A stretch of 64,000 bases of DNA. It comes from Macquaria australasica (lineage: Eukaryota; Chordata; Actinopteri; Centrarchiformes; Percichthyidae). Shown here one piece after another: positions 1 through 12,284 of this stretch. The stretch covers positions 64,501 through 128,500 of the forward strand of contig SEMN01000620.1 of NCBI GenBank assembly GCA_005408345.1. The letters run 5' to 3'. The translations under genes and the position numbers were made by a program. Within the stretch, counting starts at the first letter, position 1. Each line of letters opens with the position of its first letter. The notes beneath the pieces were generated by a model. That model saw only the letters and a list, made by a program, of their open reading frames with translations, searched no databases and was not told the origin of the DNA.

Positions 1-611
1 ACAGAAAAAGTTTGGGAACCACTGAAATACAGTAATTTCCATAAACGTTGTGACTTCCTGTAGGAATAAATTACAACATTGGTAAAAAAATTAGAAGCTA
101 ATATTTCACCGTAAAATATGTCATAAAGAGCTTGAATAAGTCATTTAATGCAGCTCATATGTCAGTTGTATATTGAAACAAGACTCACCGAATGAACTAT
201 GTCAATTACACCCTTGCAGAAATCAGATAACACAAAGTGACATATTACTATATACATATATGTACGTGAACCAAATTCATGTAGTGTATTATGTTTCTAT
301 GCCACGCTTACAGTGGAAAATTTAATCATGCTCGTACTGGTAAATGGATCGTAGTGGAGTCAGGAAACAGGAGAGAAGAGGGCATACATCAAGGAGGACA
401 TTAGGAAACTCTTGCTCACAGTGTTTGTGGGTTTATGCCGAGCCAAACAATTCAAGCTTTATATCTGTGCATTTACAGTGTGTGGTCACCCTGGTATTAT
501 CTGAGACAGTGACTGTTTCATTTCCAGTCTTCAGTCAGTACTTAACTGCTTATTCATCCCTCAGGATACTGTAGGTACAACAGATGCACCATTTTCCTCT
601 CAACCTCTAAG

Positions 612-646
612 TACACACACACACACACACGCACACACACACACAA
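612..646. repeat. (CA)n microsatellite
   Basis: A CA dinucleotide run with one GC interruption. A second, shorter CA tract follows at about 1003-1028. Neither overlaps a recognised exon. Confidence 0.9.
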
Positions 647-3600
647 ACTGCTTGTCTGCAATTGTTGCATTCAATTTTGCAAGGGGCGCAGTCTCTTTCT
701 GTCCCCTTTCCCCCCTCTCTTACCCACAGTTCCTGTCTGTCTCTGTTTCCCTCTGTCTCTGCATGCTTCCTAGGTGAAGCTTTTGAGGTCAGTTGTTAGA
801 CCTTTCTGTCCCACCTCTCACCCGTCCACATACACACACACACGCTGCACAGAGCAACAGCAGGGTTGGTTGTAAGACCTCCACTGCAGTGTCCATTACC
901 TGGGTGGCTTCAGGCTCTGCTGTAAACATAAGCCTAATGGCCTGGACACTTTGATGTGACGTCTTTTATCTCTGTGACCTGTCCAACCCTGTCCTACACA
1001 CACATACAAACACACACACACACACACAAGGATATTTGTCATTCAGACCCTGTTGTGCTCGGGTCGCAGCACTTCCAGTCTCTCAGCAGGGATTTGTGGG
1101 GCTGTGGCTTTATGACAAACATACTCACACATACACACTCTCTGTCAGCTTGCTTGTTTGTCTGTCTCACTGTCTGTATCTTTTAAAAGTCATTTATAAA
1201 TATATTCAAATTGGCATTCTCTCTCTCACACTCATGTACACCAACACAGCTACTCCCCTGCTCGCTCACGGTTATCTTAGATGTTGATGCTCCTCTCTGA
1301 TATTTCTTTTCTCTCCCTTACTTTCTCTCTCTCTCACATTCCGCCACTTGCAAAGTTGTGCGCACACCACCCATATCAGCATTTACCCACTAATGGATTT
1401 GTGTGTTTACACTGCGTTGAGGAAGCAGTGATAATAGTGGCTGTAATCTCGCAACTGTTTACACTCATGTCCTTCATTATCTACAGCTGGGGCTGCTTAG
1501 GTGTGCCTGCGTGTCCGCCCATGTGTGTTTATGTATGTGTGTGCGTGTAAGCATGGGAAGAACCAGGTATTGACACTTACAGAGCTACTTTGCTGTTTGT
1601 ATGTTTGTATTCAGTAATATGTTCAGATTTTGAGAATATTATATATTGATGTGGAGGTCTTTGGGAACTGATTAAACAACTGTCAGATCCTTTATGAATG
1701 AATTAGCTGAAAAGACTAAACATTTTTAAGTGAGGATGCAAAATGAATGCTGACTAATGTAGAACCTCAATTTATTGCACATTATCAGTGAGCTTTATTA
1801 TCACATAATTTAAAAATGTACTACATCTCATAAATTAATAGTTGTCAGGGTGATGTATCCAGATATTTATTACATTATTTTCTCAGGTAGAGGAACATTT
1901 TATGACATTATGACAGTTGTCATCAATATAGGGAATTCTTGGGTTTAAGACCCATCAAGCTTTGTAACATATTGCAAGACTTCAAATTGAAATACAAACA
2001 TTAAAAGCAACAGAGTTCTCATGTAACAGCAGATGTGCTATGTTATAATATTAGGTAATATACCTTTTTCCTATTGGTAGCAGTCTAAACCTCCAGTGCA
2101 GTGTATACAGATCTCAGATTTCATAGTAAACGTTCACAACATGCATATAATATAGTTACAGTGTTTGGGTTTCTGATGATCACATTCATTTGTGTATCCT
2201 GCTGTATTAGAGTTCCTTTCATAGTTTAATCAACTAGAACTGGTTTTAGTTTGTCCAATGCCTGGTATTATATAGAACATTTTTGTTGAACTTAACTGAA
2301 ACATATTATCCTTGTTTATGTGCATGTGTTTCTTTTTTTTCACTGAGCATCTGGACAACTTTTTCAGCTTTTTCTTACAGCTTGTGGGCCCTTCTCGTGC
2401 ATGAACTGTGAGCTGAGACAAAACATGTGCTGGGCCGACCAAGACATGCATGCTAGACTAGACAAGCTGGCTGTGGTCATCAGTCCATCTCTGCAGGTCA
2501 TACTATTCTGAGGCTCTGCAGTTATTTAATTTTGCTGTGTCTGCACCCAGTAAGTTGGACTGAACAGCCATTACATCATGGAAAAAGGTTTCCGATGCCC
2601 GTTCACATTTAGGGCATGATATCATTCTGTCTCACAGTGTGGACGTACACTGATATAAGCAGAGAAGCACCCACACGCTGACATATACACGTGAAAGCTC
2701 AAACACACACACGGCGGCACAGCCATAAACACTGGTCAGAGGTTATTTAATGCCCCTGGTGATCATCTAGACAGCGTCATTTAGACTACAGAGGCTATGT
2801 GACACCCTGTCCACAGGACATCAGATCCAACATGCTTCTGTCCAGAGAGTGTGATGCTTACTCATCCTCCTATAACACTTACAAATAACAGGCAAGGCAA
2901 AGATCACAAGGTGGTCTATAACTTGATATGGCATTAATCAGTATATTATGCCAATGGCCATGGGGTCATAAATATGGTGATAAATCCATGGTAAAGTAAA
3001 TGCTCTTAAGTATTAATTAAAGATCTGATATGTCACCTTATTTTACCTTACTATATTTTACTTTTCGGAGCAGAAACTGATATCCGAGATGTGACTAAGT
3101 GATGTAAGAGAGCCAAAATAAGATTCAATTAAGTATGTCAGTATGATGTCATACTGTAGGAAGTTGGTAAATGTTCTTGCGTAGTAAATACACGATATCA
3201 GCTAACCACTACAAGCTTGCATGTCACATCACAGAAATTCTGTACAGTTTAAGTATTGAAATATTTATACAAAATAAGAAATGCAACACGTATTCAATTG
3301 TCTCTCTCTTAAAGCCAACAATGCAAGCGTAATGTGTCTAAATGTGTCTCAGCTCTAAAACATATTTTCGCTGGTCCTCTGCTTGCATTTATTTATGTAT
3401 TTAATGACACCATGAGGGATTAGCTCCTATTTCTGCGTCAAGGGCCAATAAATATCAAGTCAGCATGTTAAATAATTATGTTACATGCATGTGTTGATCA
3501 CTCGGTTAAACAGCTGAATAGAAATGTTCATCTCTACGTTCCACTCATCCCCCCTCAAATCACCCTTTGATGATACTACAGTGTGTATCTTCCTCCTGTC

Positions 3601-4561
3601 AAACCATAACATATATAAGACCAGATGGAATTTCTCCATCCGAATTTATTTAGATTTCGATAGTGCATGTATTATGCCCTTTAGAGCTATACTCTTCTCA
3701 TCCTGCTTATACAACATTCCAAGCAAGTGATGCACCAAATTATTGCAAATAAAGTTTAGACTGTTAATATATACAACTCGGTGGGCTGACAGCAATGTTT
3801 TTGGGTTGTTTGGGGTAGATCTTAGGAGGCTGGGTGGGTACATTGGGGTGAAGTTAGGGAGAGGATGACAGAGTGTGTGATGAGGGATTGAGCTGCCTGC
3901 ACCTTGAGTTTGGGGTCACTTGGGATAGATGCAATGAAGCTTTGAGGAGGAGAGAAGGAATAGGAGGCTCGGGGATTAGGCGACTTAGACATGTGGGGTG
4001 CTGCGGCAGAGTGTTGAAACAAAATGCACTACAAATAACATAAACTGCACTGTCCTAAACTGAGCACTCACCAGGGTCAGATGATTGTGTGTCTAAGATG
4101 CATTAATATGAAGGATGCTATCTTGAAAAGGCCAAGTTTTTGTAATTGCCGGCATATGTACTGTATTTGTTAGGAGTGTACAGCGCAAATGGAGGCAATT
4201 ATGAAAGAAATATGTGGTGATGTTTAGTTTTAGTGGTGATGAGGGCTGAGTTTAGGCAAGGAGGGGGTTTAAAACTGTGCAGTGAGGTTTAAGTTACAGT
4301 TTAAAAGCCTGGTATTTCGGCTGTTCTGACTTGCTCTGAAGCCAGCCAGCCATGAACAAATGTCTACACCCTATGGGGTTAGGCCTGCAACACTCCAACG
4401 CGTCTGAGGTCAGCGATATAAGTAGACTGGTGTTTAGTCACAGACAGATACTCCTCTTTTCATCTTTACATTTATTACTCACATTATTGGTATTGTCTAA
4501 AAGGTGCTTTGCTCCTGAAAATGAAGAAAGATACATGTTTAAAATGAGTTGAGGGCCATTT

Positions 4562-4594
4562 AAGCTTTTGTTACACATACAGTAACAAAAGCTT
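4562..4594. repeat. Perfect 13-bp inverted repeat (hairpin)
   Basis: AAGCTTTTGTTAC at 4562-4574 and its exact reverse complement at 4582-4594 flank a 7-base spacer. The hairpin lies about 200 bases upstream of the adamts16 exon at 4796. It may be the remnant of a small transposable element or chance. The stem is too short for a microRNA precursor. Confidence 0.85.
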
Positions 4595-4795
4595 CCATTT
4601 TGAAGCATCTAAAGAAGGATAAGCTGCAGAAGCCACTGGAGAAGAAAAGACGCGTAGATACAACACAGAGAGTCCTCCACAGTTGCCATCAATGTAGACT
4701 TATCGTGTCATTTGTGAATTTCCGCAGGCCTGTCTGAATAAGTGATTGAGGAGCTGTGCATGTTGACTCAGCGGGCTTGTGTTGTGTTGTCCCAG

Positions 4796-7377
4796 CTGGT
4801 CTGTGGGAGAGTGGGGGGCGTGCAGCCAGAGCTGTGGAGGAGGGCAGCAGACGCGGCAGGTCCAGTGTGTCCAGAGAACCAGCCAGACCAGCGTAGACGA
4901 CCTGGCCGACTCTCACTGTGCCCAGCCCACCCCAGCCAGGAGGCAAGCCTGCAACGCGCTCAGCTGTCCACCTGTTTGGAGCCCTGGGCCGTGGTCGCAG
5001 GTGAGCATGTGTGAAAGTGATCTGCCACCGCCGCGTAAGAAGGAGAATTTTCAATGTGCTTTCGCAGATGTAAGTCAGTACAGGCATACTGCTGTAGTAG
5101 TTATCCACAGCAGGAAAGAAAAACACTTCAAAGTTGCACACTCAGCCTAAAGAGCTCCACACACTGTGTTGTTAAGTGAACCCTAGCACTGAAGGCTTCA
5201 CCACATTTTATGACAGTGATCTCAGTGGCTTTAAACTATGAATGTGCCCACTGAGACCTCTCGTGTTTTGTTCTCTGTCCAGCTCCTATACATTGTGCGT
5301 GGTGACTCGTCTCACTGTTAAATTTTATTAACTGCCATTTTACCCCAAATATCCTAACTACCTGCCACAAATGGTGTCCAGTTTACTTCCTCTCTGGTAC
5401 TCGGTGGCGAGGTGTAGTGCGTCACAGGCCCCCTGTTTCTTGGATGTAGTGAAAGATTTTGATTTAGGCGGTGCCATAAGATGTGTGCATAGGATCAGAA
5501 TGAAAATTGGGGGAATTGTTGGACTACCTCAAAGGAATTATTAAGGAAGTAAAGCACAATAAGTCACTGTGTGGAGAATATATGGTAGCCATGCTGAAAT
5601 GCTTTCTGAGCATAGTTGCTCTTCTTAAGATCTTTGGCATCTTAAGTCATTTAATAGCTACATTATGTCAAATCTTGAATTCATTTTGATAAATCCTATA
5701 TATCCTAATATGCACTATAAAAATTGAACCCATTTAGTCAATATTCATTAACAATATTGTGTTTTTGTTGTGCCATAATTAAATGATCTACCAGCCATAA
5801 AGAGAAAGGTATAGCTCAAAGCATTGAAGGACATAAAATATCATCATTATCGTGTTTCTGTTCATTTGGCAGTGTTCGCGTAAGTGTGGCAACGGCTTGA
5901 GGAAGAGGACCGTGCTGTGTACGAGCACCAACCCAGGTGCCCAGACACACACAGACAGTTTGTGTGCGGGCCTGCCGAAACCCGCCACTCAAGAATCCTG
6001 TTTCATCAAACGCTGCCAGAAACAACGCAAAGTCCAGTGGTTTGTCTCCACGTGGCAAGAGGTAATTCAAGAGCCGTTAACAATTATTACAGCAGTAGTA
6101 ATGCAGTATGTACTGTATGGTTTATTTTTTAGCTAATGTAAATACATTCTCTCTCTCCATTTCTACTTTGTTCCTTTGATCGTCCAGTGTTCAGTAACAT
6201 GTGGTCGTGGCCATCAGGCACGCTTCATCAAGTGTGCAGAGAAGGTGTGTATTACATGTGCTGTCTTTACTCAAATATAACAAAAAGTCTATTCCCAATT
6301 ATTAAATTAATAACTTTAAACATTAATCGTGACAATTCACTGCTTTAAATTTTCTTCTCTTCAAGTCCCCATTTGTTATAATTTAGATTTTCTTTTTTTT
6401 TGTCTTTACTGTTGTGTTTATAAAATACATACAGCACTGTAGATTTTATTATAACGAATAGTTTTCTTGAGGGTTTGACGTTATACAATGGCATCTTGTA
6501 GCTTACATGGCTATTCTGGGTTTCCATAATACAGGACACTGCAGGAAAATACAGAGAGCTTGCTGCAAAGAAGTGCCACCATGTCCCCAAGCCCGCAGTA
6601 GAGCTCCAGAGGCCCTGCATCCTGGCTGAGTGCCCCGTCCGCACTACCCCACCGGTCCACCGATGGAGCACGTATCATCGCACCTATCCACCTCAACCCC
6701 TCCCTCAACCTCCGCCTCGAGCAGAATGGCACTCATCTCCTTGGTCTCAGGTACATTAACGTTAGAGCAGGTTCACATGGCTGAACCATGCGAGGAGCAT
6801 GGCATTACATTTTGCAGAGTTTTGTCTGCAGAGTTTCTGCTTTGTTAATAGTTACTTTGTAAGCTCATGATTGACAAGAGAGGGGGCTATTGAATGCGTT
6901 ATAAAGTGGTTTGTGACATTCATGGTATCCATCATCAAGGTTATGTTTCTTCGTACTCTACAGTGCACAGTGACATGTGGAGGAGGAGTGCAGGCCAGGA
7001 CGGTCCAATGTCTGGTCCAAGGGAAGCCCTCTCCTGGCTGTGCCCTCCATCTTAAACCTTCAATGTCCCAGGCCTGCAACACCAACTTCTGCCCACAACC
7101 TGAGAAGAAAGGTACTGAAGCTCTAACACTACTTTGATGCTTGTATATAAACTAAAAAATGCGCTTGTTGTAATCTGAGGTCTGAACAGAGTTATCTTAA
7201 AATACCCTGTCAGAATAGAAACAAGCTTTCATAAGTACTTTTTTCCCCTTTTTTTCCACAGACCTTGCATGCAGGGATTACTTCAACTGGTGTTACCTGG
7301 TGCCCCAGCATGGAGTCTGCAACCACAAGTTCTATGGCAAGCAGTGCTGCCAGTCCTGTTCGAATTCAAACCTATAA
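4796..7377 (+). CDS. adamts16: ADAMTS metalloprotease, C-terminal part (probably ADAMTS16), 5' partial
   Basis: Secreted zinc metalloprotease of the ADAMTS family, acting in extracellular matrix; only the C-terminal ancillary region is present. Exons: 4796-5000, 5873-6061, 6188-6244, 6535-6750, 6964-7111, 7262-7377, giving about 309 residues and a TAA stop. Introns are GT-AG and frames join. The product shows four thrombospondin type-1 repeats (starting near WSVGEWGACSQSCG, WSPGPWSQ-CSRKCG, WFVSTWQE-CSVTCG and the EWHSSPWSQ-CTVTCG pair), then a C-terminal PLAC domain with six cysteines (CRDYFNWC...HGVC...QCCQSC). Repeats are repeatedly split between the Trp motif and the first Cys at phase 0. 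Protease, disintegrin, cysteine-rich and spacer domains are not in the window. The PLAC sequence fits the ADAMTS16/ADAMTS18 pair; linkage to ice1, tent4a and adcy2 favours ADAMTS16. The family call is firm, the paralog call inferred. Confidence 0.87.
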
Positions 7378-8750
7378 TCATATGGAGTGACTGACAGATA
7401 GGTAGTTAGATAGACAAAAGACTATATTTGACGTCCATGCTTGAAAAGACAGTGTTTTTGCTTTAAGCGTGTGGCGAGCACTGAAAAACAAATAGCATTT
7501 CAATGGAAGTGCAAGAGAGTTGCAGTGCCCTTTCTTCTCCCTGCGATCGATGCCGGACATCTGGATACAAGAACTTGATGCTGACAGCACTACACAGGAA
7601 TGTGATCAGGACAGTACAAATAAAGGAGAGAATTATGAGGAGGAACTAGCAAAATGGGAATCTTGATTAAAGCGAATAGGACTGACATGTCCAAAAGAAA
7701 CTGAAAACCTGAAAAATCCCAGCTTTGTTTATATACTGTATGTAACTGAACAGATCTGTACCCAGGACACCCAACATCTTCCAGTCAACCAAAGGCCAAT
7801 GATGGCAGGCCAACAGAGAAAAACGGCTGATGAGGTTTCAGGCACTGCCACGCAACAACATGTGATACCCCGGTGTGCACTGCAATTTTTGATCAATTGG
7901 AAATCTGGGGTCTGATAATGAAAAGGGAAGTTTCAAAGAAACAAGTAAGAACACATAATTTCACTCTAAGGCTTGATTAAAAAAAGAGGCTGGGAATAAT
8001 CAAAGTAGACTTCCTCAATAGCTGGACAATAGCAGGAAGCTTTGTAATGTCATGAAAAAGAAAAAAGGAAAGAAAAAAACGAAATGCATCATACATGAGA
8101 GAACTATTCTGAGGTGGGTCAAGGCTGTGTGAACTGACTTTCATACTCAGTGGTGCTACAACGTTGTCTTCTGTCACCAAATCAATGTGAAGTCCTCAAG
8201 TTTCAGGAAAGAACACATGAATTGTGTGACCCATGTACAGTATTGTTTGTTTTATTTATTGGCTTTTACAATACAGCATTGCTGGAAGACTGTATTAATA
8301 AGCAGTATAAATGTGTCCTTTTATTACTCTACCCTAAGCTCATTACCTTTATATTTTGTATCATGTTTCATAGGATTTCATGCTGACAAAATGCACCTTT
8401 TTTATTCAAAACATTTATTTTATTTTTTGAAGAAAAAAATTCTGTGATGTCAAAAGCCCAGTTCAGCAATGTCAACAATGATTGGTGATAATTTACAACA
8501 GCTGTTGAGTGGAAATAACAAAAGGTATGAGCATGCTGTTTGAAGAGTCATTGCTCCATTTTTCCATTACATTGCCCTACATTATTGCACAGGTCATGTA
8601 TTGCATGCATTGATATGGCACAAAAATAATGCATTATATAGGCTTTTGGTTATGGTTTAAAAGCAATGACAGATGATGGCTAATGCTATTTCAATGTGAT
8701 TTTTACAGTGTAAATGAAATAACAATAAACAAATGTGTGTCATGTCAGCA
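7378..8750 (+). other. adamts16: Probable adamts16 3' untranslated region
   Basis: AT-rich sequence after the TAA stop with no coding potential. Candidate AATAAA poly(A) signals occur at 7619-7624 and 8724-8729, so the transcript may use a short (about 250-base) or long (about 1.35-kb) 3' UTR. Ends were not determined. Confidence 0.55.
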
Positions 8751-9091
8751 TCTCAGCTGTGGCATGAGTCCTGATTTCATTCTTTTCAGCTGCCATGTAG
8801 GTCTAGGAAAAAAAAGTTCAGGAAGGGAACTTGATCCCTTCAATCATACTTTTTTTTTGGCTGAAGTCTTCATCTGGGCATAATACTGCCATTATGCCCT
8901 GACAAAAGATTTGTGTTTCAACAAACTGCAAACAACAAACTGGGACTAGGGGAACTCTATCTCCACAATGCATAAAAGAAGTGCAGTTTAGGCTTGGTGC
9001 AGGCTTAGCTATAGGTTTACCTCAGGCCTAGTCAGTTGCTAGTTTAGAAATTGTTTAACTTGCATTAATTACTAATAATTACAAAAACAAA

Positions 9092-9165
9092 AATGGCCAC
9101 TTGGGGGCAGTGCAACTATGACACATCACCTTTTAAGGTTGATATGGCAAATGTGTTTAATTTCC
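9092..9165 (+). repeat. Fragment of dispersed repeat family 1 (with CTCF-like core)
   Basis: It shares TGGCCACTTGGGGGCAGTG exactly with the copy at 38694-39245. The following bases (TGCAAC..., then GTTGATATGGCAAA) also match the other copies. Only the left end is retained. Confidence 0.7.
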
Positions 9166-10334
9166 TTCATTCATTCTTTTGAAGCCCTTTAACTGTGTGG
9201 TTCATGCAATACCACCACCCTGCAGATTAGCATTATATGTATATCATGACATAATGAAACAAAAGAAATACGATTTGTTGTTGAAGAAATTACCCTGAAG
9301 CCTAATTCTGAACTCTAGTCCCCAGTCTGCAATGGAGTGCATCACATAAGCCAGCGCCCTTGCTAACAGTAATGCCAATGTGGTATTAGCCATTTCAACA
9401 CCTATGACATATTGTGTCTGGGCTTTACTCTTTAGTCATTTCTCAACAAGTCAAGGAGACACAGATGCTCAAAACAAAATCCCCATTGTCATAATCCCTG
9501 GGGCACAGCCCTAAGGCCTTCAGAGAGAGAGAGTGAGGGAGGAGAGAAAAGAAGAGTGTAAGAAGACAGAGAAATAAAGTAGAAAGAAGAAAGGGAGGAG
9601 GGAGGGCATCTACTGTATGTATTTGGTGCTGTCATAGAAAAATGCTGCGAGAAAGAGAGGGAGTGAGCCAGGTGGAGAGGTGGGTAGAGAGAGAAAAAGG
9701 GGTTTTCCTCCTTGTCAACCATCTCTCTGTAGCTGATTTATAGTTTGTCAGCTGTGGGCACTGTGTTACCGTCTGTGTGCTTTTTGTGTGTGTTTGACAC
9801 TGTATGACTATATGTATATACATATGATTATATGTACATAAATGTAGGGCAGGGTAGCAGTGGTTTTTTTGTTGTCGTCGTTTTTTTTCACAAGCAAATG
9901 TCTGCAAGACGTTCAGAGATGCAAAGCTGTTTTATTAATTAATACCAGTTTGCTGACAAAAACAACACCACACACACACAGAGTCAGATTACTCTAACCC
10001 TCCAAGTTTCTGGAATGCACTGTCATCAGCCACTTCAAGTCAAGTCAAAACTCAATCTCATGTAGAAGAGAGGAGAGGAGAAGAGAAGAGACACCAATAT
10101 CAAAAATCTGTTCTGTGCTCAAAATGTTTCAGCCGTGAAACCGAACCCTGACAATACCAGTGGGTTTCACCCAGTGGTGGGGCAGGAAAACACTTGTATT
10201 AATGTGGAATTAAAAATATATTTCTATATAAAATGGTGAAATAAAGAAGCATTGTACTGTATTGTTTTATTCTCAGTACTATTACATGGAAACCTGTGTA
10301 AATCTGTTTGGGAATGTCATATGTTGTACAGTAT

Positions 10335-10445
10335 GTCTGGAGTTTGCATTGTCTCCCGCTTTCTGTTTGGGTTTCCTCCCACTGTTCAAAGATATGCAGT
10401 TCAAGTGCATTAAAAGCTCTAAACTGCTGTAGGTGTGAATGCTAA
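10335..10445. repeat. Decayed dispersed teleost repeat
   Basis: The stretch with GGTTTCCTCCCACTGTTC, AAAGATATGCAGTTC and GCTGTAGGTGTGAATG resembles a motif very common in fish genomes, recognised from memory. The family name is not certain. Confidence 0.45.
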
Positions 10446-11225
10446 TGTGCATGTGTTTTTCTGTATCTTCAAAGGTTAATGTCTTATTTTAGTAATTAGG
10501 TTATCAAAAACAATAATGTATTGCTTTAGTCACTTACTGTATACTCTGACTTTCATTAGACAGCAAATGTATCTCCACCTCACTCTGTAGAATTTCCTAC
10601 AGCAGCTTAACAAAGAAAAAAAAGAGGAGGAGAAAATCCCACCACACAAGAAGAAAGGGATTAAAAGGATGGAGCACTTTTGTTTATACAAAGATAGTGA
10701 TCAGACCAAGGCTTCCTGTAGATAACAATGGTGATCGAGACAAATCTGGCAACATCCAAAGTGTTACCTAACCCATGTCAGGTAAGAGAAGAGATTATCT
10801 GTCAGAGAGAGACAGGAAGAGTGAAAGCATGCCCAACACTCCCCTTTCCACGTTAAAGAAACTATGCTATCTCTGACTGCATCTGTTTGGAGAGAGTTGG
10901 CTCTTTAGCCTTGAGGCTACACTCAGAAGGTTCATCTGAAGTTACAGGGTTATTATCTTTCCATCAGGATGCACCTACAGCAATCTCCCAGCACCTTTAA
11001 TTGCTTCCTCTCAGCTATTGGAATCACCAGGCTGGAGACAACCTGCTGCCACAGTAATAAGGACCATTTTGGAGCAAAACAGACTCATCTCAAAAGAAGT
11101 CTCCATTTATTTATTTTAAAAGCTTTTCAAATGCAGAGATATAATGACCTCCAAAGTTTTTTTTTTGTAGAAAGTCTTTGATTTTGTAACTGGACCTTGA
11201 CCATCCCAGTTTGTACATTTGTATA

Positions 11226-11229
<4 letters not shown>

Positions 11230-11292
<63 letters not shown>
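11230..11292. repeat. Compound (TG)n(AG)n microsatellite
   Basis: About 22 TG units followed directly by about 9 AG units. It is a likely polymorphic length marker. Confidence 0.95.
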
Positions 11293-11595
11293 GGGGTATA
11301 GATTAGGAACACTGTTATCTGTACAACAGTACCCTCTGCTGACTATATATAGAAATTAAACAACACATTGAAGCAAATATGTACTTGCTACAAATCCACT
11401 ACAAGTACTGGTGACACAATGCATGTCCTTTAGAAATGTAAGAGAGCTGTTGGGACAGCTTACCTTGTGCATTTCGGCGTTTTGCATTTGGAAACGACAT
11501 TCCGCAGCTACCTGACTTCAAGAGGAAAGCGAAGTGGAGGTGGACAGGATTTCAGAAAACATTATCCGACTATAACAAGGGTTATCTCGAGCCTC

Positions 11596-11599
11596 AAAA
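11596..11599 (-). terminator. RNA polymerase III T4 terminator of tRNA-Glu
   Basis: AAAA on + (TTTT on -), five bases past the discriminator base of the tRNA gene, as expected for Pol III termination. Confidence 0.7.
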
Positions 11600-11604
11600 G
11601 GGAG

Positions 11605-11676
11605 TTCCCTGACCGGGAATCGAACCCGGGCCGCGGCGGTGAGAGCGCCGAATCCTAACCACTAGACCACCAGGGA
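11605..11676 (-). tRNA. tRNA-Glu (CTC)
   Basis: Read on the - strand, this is a complete 72-nt tRNA with no intron. The acceptor stem TCCCTGG pairs with TCAGGGA (one G-T pair), followed by discriminator A. The anticodon stem CGGCG/CGCCG holds the loop CTCTCAC, with anticodon CTC at 11641-11643 (GAG on +). The T arm contains GGTTCGATTCC, which is also the B box; the A-box-like TGGTCTAGTGG lies in the D arm. It matches the vertebrate tRNA-Glu-CTC sequence as I remember it. A TTTT on the transcribed strand at 11596-11599, just past the 3' end, fits an RNA polymerase III terminator. CCA is not encoded, as is normal in eukaryotes. Confidence 0.97.
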
Positions 11677-12284
11677 CCGCTGCATGTTTCGCTCAAATCT
11701 CCCGGTCATGTAATTACTCATAAGCAGCAACTCAGACCTCGACATTGTTGTAGTGAAGCATAGTGTCAGGTAGCTAGTACTTCGTGAAATGTGTTTAACT
11801 CACTCAGGTAATTTATACTTATACTTGCGGGGTTGTCCGGTGTGTAAGAGTTTGAAAACATAAAGTAAACTAGACGGTTACACTACCCCTACCGGCCGGG
11901 ACACGCTGTAGCAGTAAAGTCTACGCCCCCATGTGTCATAACGAACTGCCTGAAGCAAAATCCGAATGACAGGAAACATCATGTTTCAGCCGACAAAAAA
12001 AAAACAAATATACAGCTGAACACACGTGTTACTCATATTCAATTGAATACACACTAAAAGTTTAATGCGCTTGCACCGTAGCGAGGCGTGTTTAATTTTA
12101 GATTAACCGGCATATCACGAAGCTCCCTCTGCGGGGTCCTGGCTCGGGTCCTCGGTCAACGTGCGAGACGCGAAAAATGTGAAGTTGTTTTGAAAGCTGC
12201 CTGGAGTTTGTGTCACCGGGACACCAGTCATCAGTTAATGCTATATAAAATAACGGCTGTGAGGGTTTCGGAATCTGCCTTACC
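11677..12284 (+). promoter_or_regulatory. tRNA-Glu to ice1 spacer, probable ice1 promoter
   Basis: This 608-base segment separates the divergent tRNA-Glu gene from the ice1 start codon. It is richer in CpG than flanking DNA near 12070-12200. A TATA-like TATATAAAA occurs at 12242-12250, only about 35 bases before the ATG. If used, it would leave a very short 5' UTR; otherwise initiation is upstream in the CpG-rich part. No transcription start is proven. Confidence 0.5.

Larger units (their letters stand above)
1..4795 (+). other. Probable adamts16 intron or upstream region; no exon recognised
   Basis: This stretch precedes the first recognisable adamts16 exon, which starts in splice phase 2, so at least one more exon must lie upstream. 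No thrombospondin-repeat, spacer or protease exon with splice sites was found here; the open frames are short and low-complexity. It holds CA microsatellites (about 612-646 and 1003-1028), a pyrimidine-rich stretch at 690-760 and a perfect inverted repeat at 4562-4594. I infer it is mostly intron. A short missed exon is possible. Confidence 0.5.
8751..11604. other. Intergenic region adamts16 to tRNA-Glu
   Basis: No gene recognised. It contains a fragment of a dispersed repeat (about 9092-9165), purine-rich sequence at 9520-9700, a decayed dispersed-repeat piece around 10335-10445 and a TG/AG microsatellite at 11230-11292. Confidence 0.6.

Noticed and set aside
344..574. 76-codon open frame near the left edge
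   Set aside because: No recognisable domain, splice sites or codon pattern. It lies in AT-rich, repeat-bearing sequence and is best explained by chance.
956..1550. Three overlapping short open frames rich in His, Thr and Leu
   Set aside because: They are translations of CA, TC and TG simple repeats.
4562..4594. Hairpin considered as a microRNA precursor
   Set aside because: A 13-bp stem with a 7-base loop is far too short for a Drosha/Dicer substrate.
4689..5141. 150-codon open frame on the - strand over an adamts16 exon
   Set aside because: It is the antisense shadow of the thrombospondin-repeat exon at 4796-5000, whose + strand product has the family cysteines and tryptophans.
11127..11312. 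Open frame encoding a poly His-Thr stretch
   Set aside because: Product of the TG/AG microsatellite.
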